From Chlorobiota bacterium (GTDB lineage Bacteria > Bacteroidota > Bacteroidia > Bacteroidales > B39-G9), in assembly GCA_030632095.1 (NCBI GenBank), contig DAOVJU010000142.1, positions 1 through 8,013 of the forward strand: a DNA stretch of 8,013 nucleotides, in the 5' to 3' direction. Positions 1 to 6,700 of this stretch are shown in pieces. A model generated the notes under the pieces. The model had not been told where the DNA came from, ran no database searches, and worked only from the letters and a program-made list of their open reading frames with translations. Position numbers and translations under genes: made by a program. Position 1 is the stretch's first letter; every line of letters starts with the position of its first letter.

Positions 1-1
1 A

Positions 2-613
2 TTTATGATCCAGGGTGGAGACCCTGATTCAAAGAATACTGCTCCTGGTGCAAAACTGGGAAACGGTGGCCCCGGGTATCAAATCCCTGCAGAGTTTAAT
101 CCAAACCTCTTCCATAAAAAAGGAGTTCTTGCTGCAGCCCGCGAAGGAGACCAGGTTAATCCTGAAAAAAAATCTTCAGGTTCTCAGTTTTATATTGTAC
201 AAGGAAAAATTTTCTCAGATTCTATTCTTGATATTATGGAAACTAAAATCAATGAACGCAACAAGCAAATGCTTTTGCAAAAATTCATTAAAAAGCCTGA
301 AAATAAAAAATATAGAGATACATTAGCCACTATTCAGATGGCAAAAGACCAGGTTGCATTCAATAAAATGATCCTTGAAATTGAAGAAGTTGCAATGGAG
401 GAATTAAAAGATCTTTCTGCTTTTAAGTTTTCAGAGGCACAACGCGAAAAATATACCACAATCGGCGGAACACCACACCTGGATGGTTCATACACTGTTT
501 TTGGTGAAATAATTGAAGGAATTGAAGTAGTTGACAAAATTGCTATAGTTAAAACTGATCAGAATGATCGGCCCTTAACTGATATTTTTATGAAAATACG
601 TCTGTTAAATTAA
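2..613 (+). CDS. Cyclophilin-type peptidyl-prolyl cis-trans isomerase, 3' part (5' end outside window)
   Basis: Catalyses cis-trans isomerisation of X-Pro bonds during protein folding. The frame is open from the left edge, and the codon before the first ATG (position 5) encodes Phe. This gives the cyclophilin signature F-MIQGGD, so that ATG is internal and the true start lies upstream. Visible family motifs are MIQGGDP (Gln equivalent to human CypA Q63), SGSQFYIVQ (CypA NGSQFFI), and TPHLDGSYTVFGEIIEG (CypA WLDGKHVVFG). At the CypA W121 and H126 positions this protein has His and Tyr, a kind of change common in bacterial cyclophilins. The catalytic Arg (CypA R55) would lie upstream of the window. 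Between SQFYIV and TPHLDG sits an insertion of about 90 charged, helix-prone residues, where CypA has only a few; I recall similar insertions in Bacteroidota homologues. The C-terminus, VKTDQNDRPLTDIFMKI, is typical. Any signal peptide is out of view, so the compartment is unknown. pheS starts 6 bp downstream, which suggests co-transcription. Confidence 0.93.
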   Translation, partial: FMIQGGDPDSKNTAPGAKLGNGGPGYQIPAEFNPNLFHKKGVLAAAREGDQVNPEKKSSGSQFYIVQGKIFSDSILDIMETKINERNKQMLLQKFIKKPENKKYRDTLATIQMAKDQVAFNKMILEIEEVAMEELKDLSAFKFSEAQREKYTTIGGTPHLDGSYTVFGEIIEGIEVVDKIAIVKTDQNDRPLTDIFMKIRLLN

Positions 614-619
614 TTGAAA

Positions 620-1639
620 ATGCTGAATAAAATAAAACTTTTACAAGAAGAAATTGAGAAATTTACTTCACATAACCTGGATGAAATTGAACAATTCAGG
701 ATTAAATTATTAAGCAAAAAAGGTGAAATAGCTGCATTGTTTTCTGAATTTAAAAATGTTCCGGCTGAACAAAAAAAGGAAGTTGGCCAAAAGATTAACT
801 TGCTAAAACAAAGTGCACTTGACAAAGTAAATAAACTTAAAAATCAGACCGTTGCCGGACAATCAAAAGAAGAATACGATGATCTTACCCGCCCTGCAGA
901 AACAATTCCGTTAGGTTCAAGGCATCCTATTTCTATTGTTAAGAATGAAATACTGGAAATATTTAGCCGTCTTGGTTTCACGGTAAATGAAGGGCCGGAA
1001 ATTGAAGATGACTGGTATAATTTTTCAGCTTTGAATTTTCCGCCGGAACACCCGGCAAGAGATATGCAGGATACGTTCTTCATAGATAAAGGGTCAGATA
1101 TTTTACTCAGAACACACACTTCAAACGGACAAATACGCGTCATGGAAAAGCAAAAACCTCCTATTCGCACGCTGTCTCCCGGAAGAGTTTTCAGAAATGA
1201 AGCTATATCAGCCAGGGCACATTGTATTTTCCACCAGGTTGAAGGTTTATATATTGATACCGATGTTTCGTTTGCCGATTTAAAACAAACACTTTTGTAT
1301 TTTGCACAGGAAATATATGGAAAAGAAACTGAAATAAGGTTACGTCCGTCATTTTTCCCATTTACTGAACCTTCGGCGGAAATGGACATTTCTTGCAAAC
1401 TATGTGGAGGAAAAGGGTGCAATGTGTGTAAATATACCGGATGGCTCGAAGTACTGGGATGCGGAATGGTTGATCCGAATGTGCTGGAAGGTTGTGGTAT
1501 TGACAGTGTAAAATATACCGGTTTTGCATTTGGAATGGGAATTGAACGTACTGCAATGCTTAAATACCAGGTAAAAGATTTAAGGCTTTATTTTGAAAAT
1601 GATGTGCGGTTTTTAAGGCAATTTGTTTCTGCGTATTAA
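620..1639 (+). CDS. pheS: Phenylalanine--tRNA ligase alpha subunit
   Basis: Catalytic subunit of the cytoplasmic alpha2-beta2 enzyme that charges tRNA-Phe. From the ATG at 620 it has 339 residues, the usual length. An in-frame TTG at 614, directly after the upstream stop, would add two residues and is less likely. Residues 1-80 form the N-terminal coiled-coil tRNA-binding arm. The class II core follows: LGFTVNEGPEIEDDWYNF (motif 1 region), HPARDMQDTFF from His144, RTHTSNGQ from Arg164, motif 2 with FRNE at 191-194 and HQVEG, then motif 3 GFAFGMGIERT around 301-311 with the Arg at 310. A four-Cys cluster (C259, C262, C267, C270; CKLCGGKGCNVC) precedes GWLEVLGCGMVDPNVL. This is the Bacteroidota-type PheS arrangement and probably binds zinc. 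All core motifs are intact. pheT is not adjacent: the next gene is on the opposite strand. No Shine-Dalgarno is visible, as is common in this phylum. The gene is probably read through from the cyclophilin gene 6 bp upstream. Confidence 0.97.
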   Translation: MLNKIKLLQEEIEKFTSHNLDEIEQFRIKLLSKKGEIAALFSEFKNVPAEQKKEVGQKINLLKQSALDKVNKLKNQTVAGQSKEEYDDLTRPAETIPLGSRHPISIVKNEILEIFSRLGFTVNEGPEIEDDWYNFSALNFPPEHPARDMQDTFFIDKGSDILLRTHTSNGQIRVMEKQKPPIRTLSPGRVFRNEAISARAHCIFHQVEGLYIDTDVSFADLKQTLLYFAQEIYGKETEIRLRPSFFPFTEPSAEMDISCKLCGGKGCNVCKYTGWLEVLGCGMVDPNVLEGCGIDSVKYTGFAFGMGIERTAMLKYQVKDLRLYFENDVRFLRQFVSAY

Positions 1640-1644
1640 GAATT

Positions 1645-1692
1645 GCCACAGATTCACAAATTATAAAATTTGTCTGTGAATCAGTGGCTTTT
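1645..1692 (+). terminator. Hairpin plus T-run terminating the ppiase-pheS unit
   Basis: The left arm at 1645-1658 (GCCACAGATTCACA) pairs with 1675-1688 (TGTGAATCAGTGGC) at 13 of 14 positions, with one A/A mismatch. A smaller inner stem, AAATT (1658-1662) with AATTT (1667-1671), closes a 4-base loop. TTTT follows at 1689-1692. It lies 5 bp after the pheS stop and 5 bp before the end of the convergent osmC-like gene. On the minus strand no T-run follows the stem, so it should serve mainly the pheS side. The arm also resembles dispersed CCACAGATT-type palindromes seen in many bacterial genomes, so it may be a recruited repeat element. Confidence 0.75.
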
Positions 1693-1697
1693 ATATC

Positions 1698-2117
1698 TTA
1701 AGCTTCTATTACTTTTATTTCTGAAGTAAGCTCCATGGCTTTTCGATAACTTTCACTTACTCCACAATATTGTTCCTCTGATAAATTAACTGCTCTTTCC
1801 AGTTTATCAAATGGTAAATTTTTGCCTGTAAATTCATATGTAACATGCATTTTATAAAAATGTTTAGGATATTCCTCTGTAAGATCGCCAGAAACAATAA
1901 CCTTAAAATCATCAACATTTACTCTCATTTTTTGCAATATTGAAATTACATCCATTGCAGTGCACCCACCCAGTGCTGCTAGCATAAAAGGCTTGGGCCT
2001 GGGCCCTTTATTCTCTCCGCCAACTGCATCAACAGCATCTATAACTATTTTATGGCCACTTATTTCTGCTTCAAAGGCCATTTTTTCAATCCATGAAATA
2101 CTAATTGATTCTTTCAT
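1698..2117 (-). CDS. OsmC/Ohr-family protein (thiol-dependent peroxide reductase-like)
   Basis: A 139-residue protein, the normal size for the OsmC/Ohr fold, probably cytoplasmic. The family uses two cysteines to reduce organic hydroperoxides. Both are in place: Cys52 in AALGGCTAMDVISIL, where the Cys opens the long central helix, and Cys118 in LSEEQYCGVSESYRKA. The GPRPKPFMLAALGGC stretch is characteristic of the YhfA/OsmC-like subgroup rather than of classical Ohr, so the physiological substrate is uncertain. The Met start is at 2117; in coding orientation it is preceded by a weak purine stretch (GAGAAGAT), and Bacteroidota genes often lack a clear ribosome binding site. The gene stands alone, convergent with pheS and separated from the Crp/Fnr gene by a gene-poor stretch. 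I could not define a convincing promoter in the AT-rich DNA upstream. Confidence 0.93.
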   Translation of the reverse strand: MKESISISWIEKMAFEAEISGHKIVIDAVDAVGGENKGPRPKPFMLAALGGCTAMDVISILQKMRVNVDDFKVIVSGDLTEEYPKHFYKMHVTYEFTGKNLPFDKLERAVNLSEEQYCGVSESYRKAMELTSEIKVIEA

Positions 2118-2244
2118 ATCTTCTCGTTTTGTTTATTCTATACTTCAAATTATTGCTAAGTTCAGTATATATCAATTTTATCAGAACAGGTGTTAATTAT
2201 ATTATTACCCCGTAAAAACTTATTTTTTTAGCAAAGTTTTCAAA

Positions 2245-2303
2245 ATTACAAATAACAATAATCAAATAACAAATAATATTTGAATTTCTCAAATCCAAAA
2301 TTC
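2245..2303 (-). repeat. AT-rich interspersed-repeat copy (left, inverted)
   Basis: The plus strand reads as reiterated CAAATAACAAATAA-like words followed by TTTGAATTT and CAAATCCAAAATTCC. Read on the minus strand it begins GGAATTTTGGATTTG and continues to TTATTTGTTATTTG. The same words, in the same order, occur on the plus strand at 2531-2556 (GGAATTTATTTGTGATTTG). Such sequence is commonly dispersed in Bacteroidota genomes next to small four-helix-bundle genes, as far as I recall. The match is imperfect, and low complexity contributes to it. Confidence 0.45.
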
Positions 2304-2481
2304 CAAACATGCTCTTATGTTGATTTTTCAAGAATTGAAGCAAAAATTCTCTTGAGTTGAAGGCCTCCCCATATAATTCTTTTCCTTCTTCTTCAAACTC
2401 AGGTGGATTTGTTTCATAAATCAGTCGGAGAAAACATGGACTTTCTTTAGATTCTTTTCTGCCAATCTTTTTTTGAATCTT

Positions 2482-2495
2482 GCCTGCCGGAAGGC
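2482..2495. repeat. GC-rich 14-bp near-palindrome (GCCTGCCGGAAGGC)
   Basis: Six of seven base pairs are symmetric (one G/A mismatch) around CCGG. It is a GC-rich island in very AT-rich DNA. It resembles the dispersed palindromes of the type CCTGCCGGCAGG. On the minus strand it lies in frame with the S23 relic and encodes LPAG, just upstream of the conserved segment. Confidence 0.4.
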
Positions 2496-2502
2496 TGGTT
2501 TC

Positions 2503-2556
2503 CAGTTTTGGTCATTGATGTTTTTGTCATTGGAATTTATTTGTGATTTGTTATTT
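2503..2556 (+). repeat. AT-rich interspersed-repeat copy (right)
   Basis: The stretch runs CAGTTTTGGTCATTGATG, TTTTTGTCATTGG, AATTTATTTGTGATTTG, TTATTTTTT. It contains the internal near-duplication GTCATTGATG / GTCATTGGAA, and its second half matches the left copy (2245-2303) in inverted orientation. Together the two copies bracket the S23 relic. Confidence 0.45.
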
Positions 2557-2606
2557 TTTGCAGCTTTGCTGCGTTAGGCTTTATTTTGACAAAATTATTT
2601 TCGACA

Positions 2607-2629
2607 AATATACTTTAAAATAGTATATT
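2607..2629. promoter_or_regulatory. Perfect 8-bp inverted repeat upstream of the Crp/Fnr promoter, candidate operator
   Basis: AATATACT (2607-2614) is repeated inverted as AGTATATT (2622-2629) with a 7-base spacer. The centre is at 2618, about 37 bp upstream of the proposed -33 element, or roughly 70 bp upstream of the expected transcription start. That position would suit an activator. The half-sites do not resemble the CRP (TGTGA) or FNR (TTGAT) consensus. In DNA this AT-rich a chance repeat is possible. Confidence 0.3.
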
Positions 2630-2654
2630 GCAATTAAATATATAGATAGTTTAA

Positions 2655-2684
2655 TTTGTATACCTTTTAAAATTATTATTTTTG
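2655..2684 (+). promoter_or_regulatory. Bacteroidota-type sigma-ABfr promoter for the Crp/Fnr gene
   Basis: TTTG at 2655-2658, an 18-bp spacer, and TATTTTTG at 2677-2684 match the Bacteroidota consensus TTTG-N(about 19)-TAnnTTTG exactly at the conserved bases. Transcription would begin near 2690, giving a leader of about 45 nt before the ATG at 2735. No strong ribosome binding site is present (AACGAAGCCA precedes the ATG), which is usual in this phylum. Confidence 0.6.
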
Positions 2685-2734
2685 CAATTTAGTTTCATTA
2701 ACCAAATTTTTCCAGCCGAAAGCAAACGAAGCCA

Positions 2735-3442
2735 ATGAAGAATATACCCGAAATACCTGAATGTAAAAACTGTGTTCATAATTTTAAATCAATATTTAAA
2801 GATTTATCAGAAGATGAACTAAACAAACTTTCGTTTGATAAAGGTTACGACAAGTATAAAAAAGGAACTATAATATATAATGAAGGATCCAGAATGACTG
2901 GTTGTTTTTGTATAAATCAAGGAATTATAAAGCTCTATAAAACAGGCATTGAAGGTAAGGAACAGATTATCCGCTTTGCTAAAAAAGGAGAAATAATTGG
3001 ATACCGGTCGGTGTTAAGCAAAGAAACAGCATGCACAACAGCTAAAGTTTTAAATGATGCTTTGCTCTGTTTTATACCATCTGTTACCTTGTTTGAGTTG
3101 GTTCAGACAAATGCTAAGTTTTCTATGGAGTTAATGCAAATGACCTGTAGGGAATTGGGTGATGCAAATAGTTATATCACCGACATTGCTCAAAAAACAG
3201 TTAGAGAGAGGCTTGCTGAAATTCTCATTCACCTTAAAAATGAATTTGGCCTGGATAATGCTGGAACACTTCAAATTTCACTAACAAGAGAAGAACTTGC
3301 CAATATTGTTGGTACAGCAACCGAAACGACCATACGCTTATTGTCAGAATTTAAAACCGACAAATTAATTGATATTAATGGAAGAGAAATAAAATTTTTA
3401 AATATCCCCGGCTTGATTAAAACAGGCAATTTGTACGAATAA
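2735..3442 (+). CDS. Crp/Fnr-family transcriptional regulator
   Basis: A 235-residue cytoplasmic DNA-binding regulator, full length for the family. Residues about 20-125 form the cyclic-nucleotide-binding-type beta-roll (KKGTIIYNEG, INQGIIKLYKTGIEGKEQIIRFAKKGEIIGYRSVL). Residues about 128-155 form the long dimerisation helix. Residues about 155-225 form the winged helix-turn-helix, with LTREELANIVGTATETTIRLLSEF (182-205) carrying the recognition helix. At the phosphate-binding cassette the Arg-Ser of E. coli CRP is replaced (GEIIGYRSVLSKETACTTAK), so cAMP binding is doubtful. The N-terminus has Cys10-x2-Cys13, and further cysteines lie at 57, 59, 100, 112 and 138. N-terminal CxxC pairs occur in many Bacteroidota relatives, so a redox or Fe-S role is possible but not shown. 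It has its own promoter upstream, and no partner gene sits in the same direction. The regulon cannot be deduced here; autoregulation through the inverted repeat at 2607-2629 is only a possibility. Confidence 0.92.
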   Translation: MKNIPEIPECKNCVHNFKSIFKDLSEDELNKLSFDKGYDKYKKGTIIYNEGSRMTGCFCINQGIIKLYKTGIEGKEQIIRFAKKGEIIGYRSVLSKETACTTAKVLNDALLCFIPSVTLFELVQTNAKFSMELMQMTCRELGDANSYITDIAQKTVRERLAEILIHLKNEFGLDNAGTLQISLTREELANIVGTATETTIRLLSEFKTDKLIDINGREIKFLNIPGLIKTGNLYE

Positions 3443-3484
3443 TTTCTTAATCATTGTCTCCCTTATCTAAACCTTGTAAAAGAA

Positions 3485-3760
3485 TTACATTTTTTGGATA
3501 ATTATTGTTTTCATTCCTTTATCCGTAACTATTTTTACCAAATATATTCCGCTTGAGAATACAGATAAATTAAAATCGTACTTTATTGATTTATTCTCAA
3601 TTTTCAGTTCATCAAAATATATTCTTGCTCCAAGTTCATTAACTACTTCAAATGCGACCTTGTTTGTAGTTGACCGAAATGTTGCTTCTAAAGTAAAAAT
3701 ATCACTCCCCGGATTTGGATAAATGATTGCATAGCTTTCATGCTCTACATCTTTAATGCC
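3485..3760 (-). other. T9SS type A C-terminal sorting domain
   Basis: The last 91 residues begin GIKDVEHESYAIIYPNPGSD and continue with FTLEA, VAFEVVNELGARIY, NLSVFSSGIYLVKIVTDKG and end in IIIQKM. This is the Por secretion-system C-terminal sorting domain pattern (YPNP near the start, then LxxxxxGxYxVxI, then a basic end). In known systems it directs passage through the type IX translocon and is then cleaved off. The PorU-type sortase and the translocon genes are not in this window. Confidence 0.9.
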
Positions 3761-6700
3761 GGTTGTCACTTGAATAGGTATATCCCTGACATTGTTTTCT
3801 TCATCAGTTTCAACAATTATGTCGTTCGCATCAACATAACATAAGACAGACCAGGAGCCACTGGATGTGCCCGCCGGGATAAGAATAACCTTTTGATAAA
3901 TAGCAGATTCCTCTCCTGCATTTAATCCATTAATATCTAATGAATCCAATACCAGGTCGGTTTCATCGTAGCTGTAATTGTCCGACAAATAATACTTCAT
4001 CATACACGCCCCGGATACATCTCCTCCATCATTTCGTACTTTATTTTCAACCGTAATGCTTCCTCCGGCTGTAATAGTGTATTCTGACGGAACGGCATAA
4101 TTAACGATCAAATCAGGACCCAAAATATTTACAACAACTAATTCTATATTATTATCTTCATTGCTTTCCGTAATGGTTTCTTCTGCATCTGCTATGAATA
4201 AAACATACTTCTCTCCAATTGTTGTTTCGCTTGGAATTATTACTTCTGTATTTATATTTTGTGTGTCGGTGGCCGCGATTGAATCAACAATGATTGAATC
4301 AAGCAAAATATCACCCGTATCGAATTCAAAATCGCCTGACAAATAAATTTCCAATACACTTTCAGATGCTGTCCCATCTCCCTCGTTAACCACATCACAA
4401 GAAACAGTAACTGTTGAGCCGGCTATAAACTCATCTGGAGTTACTGAATAGTTTCGAACTCTAAGGTCAGGTTGACTGATAAATACAGGAACGCTAACTA
4501 TATTATTTACTCCACTCACTTCGTTAACCTGATTATCTGCATCAACATAAAAAAACAAATAATTATTGCCTGGATAAACATCGTCAGCAATTGTAATAGA
4601 AGTATTTATTATTTCACTGTCGCCATAATCAATAGTGCCAACTTCAACAGAATCCATCAGCACAGCATATTCGTTAAAATAATCATCATCATAAATGTAA
4701 AACTTCAACACACTTTCTGAAGCTGTAATTGTCCCAATATTAGAAATTAAGCACGAAATGTCAATTTCCTCACCTGGCGTAAAGCTTGTTGGTGTAATTG
4801 ACTGATTGCTAATACTTAAGTCAGATAATTCCGAAAATTTAGCAAGAAATTCTCCTTGTTCAAGAGTTGTTTCACCGAACGTAAGTCCCCAGGAATGGAA
4901 ACCACCTGTAACAAAAACATGATCATTATTGTCGGTACAAATTCCATATCCCGTTTCATTTGATTGCTTTCCAACACTTTGTGCCCAAATAGCATTTCCG
5001 TACGGATCATATTTTACTAAAAACAAATCATTTGCTCCATTGTTTTCAAGAGTTATATTGCCAATTGTAAAATCTATGCTCCAGTATTCGCCTGTAATAT
5101 AACAATTCCCTAAATCATCTACTGCAATATCATGAGCATAATCATAGCTACTACCAATTGCTGATCTTGCCCATTGTTCGTCACCGTTTTCATTGTACTT
5201 TAATATAAAAATATCAGCTTCTCCGCTATTGATAAGAATATTATTTCCAAAATTCATATTTTGGCTTCTAAAATATCCTGTTACAAAAACACACCCGTCA
5301 GCACCCAATTCAATACTTGTAGGATAATCATAGCTGCTTCCTCCGGATGATTTGATCCAGATAGCATTTCCATCATTATCTAATTTTGCAATAAATACAT
5401 CTGTAATATCTGTACTGATTGAAACATTATCTAATGTGAAAGTTCCAGTACAATATCCAGTTATATAGATATTATCTGAACCATCAACACAAACATCTCT
5501 TCCTCCATTTGATAAACTATATGTTGACTTTGCCCAGAGTACATTTCCATCAGGGTCAAATTTATACATAAAAAATCCGCCACTTGTTAGTGTTGAATCT
5601 CCGAAAGTAATCGATGAACTGGAAAATTCTCCGGTTATATAAATATTTCCTGAAACGTCTGAACAAACTCCCCAGCCTTCATCATATCCGCTTCCGCCAG
5701 CCGATTGTCCCCATAATAAATTTCCGTTCTGATCGTATTTAATCAAATAAATATCAAATTCACCATGGTTATCAAAACTGATCTCTCCAAATGAAATAGA
5801 ATAGTTATGGAAACTACCCACCACGGAAACATTTCCGGCATTATCAACATTAATACTATGAGCATAATTATTCCCTTCACCCTTACCACTTCTAGCCCAG
5901 ATTACATTACCAGTAAGGTCATATTTAACTATATATACGCCATAGCCCCACTCACCAACATCATTATAAAAGGTTGTGTCTCCAAATGTGATTGAATCGC
6001 CGCTAAAATTCCCGCTAACATACAGATTACCTGCATCATCTCTAAAAATACTTTCTCCTTCATTATTTCCATCTCCACCAGCTGATTTAGCCCATTCCCA
6101 TCCGTACGTGCGATCTAAAATTTCTTCATTTGTAATATTAATTTCAGAAAGAACAAGATTATTGTCTTCGTAAATCTCCTTTAGAATATTATCATCATCT
6201 GCTTTTACAATTATATTCCATGTTCCTGTTTCATTTCCTCCAGGTATGGATAATGTAGTGTTTATTACTTCGATAGAATCTTCTTGTAAAGTTTCAATAT
6301 CTACATATCCTAATTCTGTATCGCTCCCGTCAAGATTTCCATCTAACGACAAATAAAATGCTACTTTACTTGTACTGGCACTGCTAGTACCATTATTAAT
6401 AATGTTGCATGACAGATTAAAATCAGATCCGGGATTTAGTGTGGTCGGTGCCAGGTTAAAATTACTGATTAATAGATCAGGTAAGATTAGAGGTTGAACT
6501 GTAATTTCAGTGTATGCAAAATTATTCTCCCTTTCTGCTTCAATAATCTCTTCATCACCGTCAGCATGCAAAAGAATGTACCAGGTTCCGCTATTAGTCA
6601 TTAAAGGAATTAAAATCTCTTTGTTAATTTGAACTCCCGCATCAAGTATCAGGGCTTCAACATCTATTGAATCTAAAACAATATCATATTCACTCCAAAC

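Larger units (their letters stand above)
2197..2511 (-). pseudogene. Decayed C-terminal fragment of a four-helix-bundle (S23/IVS-type) protein gene
   Basis: The minus strand is open for 104 sense codons between a stop at 2514-2512 and the TAA at 2199-2197. The only Met is at 2310, past the conserved part. About 60 residues encoded at 2490-2311 read like the C-terminal half of four-helix-bundle proteins of the 23S rRNA intervening-sequence (S23) family: KIGRKESKESPCFLRLIYET, then a Glu-rich turn (NPPEFEEEGKELYGEA), then REFLLQFLKNQHK. This matches the family pattern of KIGICKKEAKET, HWLRMI, EEA and a final amphipathic helix. The N-terminal half, including the usual SGTSVGAN-like motif, is absent. 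Upstream the frame runs into a GC-rich palindrome (SLPAGK) and repeat DNA; downstream it runs into low-complexity Ile/Asn/Phe-rich sequence translated from the AT-rich repeat. I read it as a remnant that is probably not translated. The assignment is from pattern memory, not a search. Confidence 0.6.
2118..2734. other. Gene-poor AT-rich intergenic region with decayed sequence
   Basis: This 617-bp stretch has no intact gene. From left to right it holds: the leader of the minus-strand OsmC-family gene (2118 to about 2240); an AT-rich repeat copy (2245-2303); a minus-strand relic of a four-helix-bundle gene (within 2197-2511); a GC-rich near-palindrome (2482-2495); an inverted copy of the repeat (2503-2556); a small GCAGC-TTT-GCTGC hairpin (2560-2572); an 8-bp inverted repeat (2607-2629); and the promoter of the Crp/Fnr gene (2655-2684). 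The first about 120 bases and 2573-2606 show nothing else recognisable. Confidence 0.8.

Noticed and set aside
614..616. TTG at 614 as the pheS start
   Set aside because: It would add only two residues and abut the upstream stop. The ATG at 620 gives the usual 339-residue protein.
844..1422. Long open frame on the minus strand opposite pheS
   Set aside because: pheS is certain in this region, and the antisense translation has no recognisable family pattern. It is a shadow of the pheS codons.
2241..2248. TAATTTTG on the minus strand as the -7 element of the OsmC-family gene
   Set aside because: It fits TAnnTTTG, but the nearest TTTG boxes are 14 or 21 bp away and the DNA is so AT-rich that such matches are expected by chance. 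The leader would be about 120 nt.
2560..2572. GCAGC-TTT-GCTGC hairpin as a terminator
   Set aside because: The stem is only 5 bp, and no T-run follows it on either strand.
3443..3484. Bidirectional terminator between the Crp/Fnr gene and the giant gene
   Set aside because: TAATTTCTT and AGAATTA-like ends can pair only weakly with a bulge, and no GC-rich stem or clean T-run is present.
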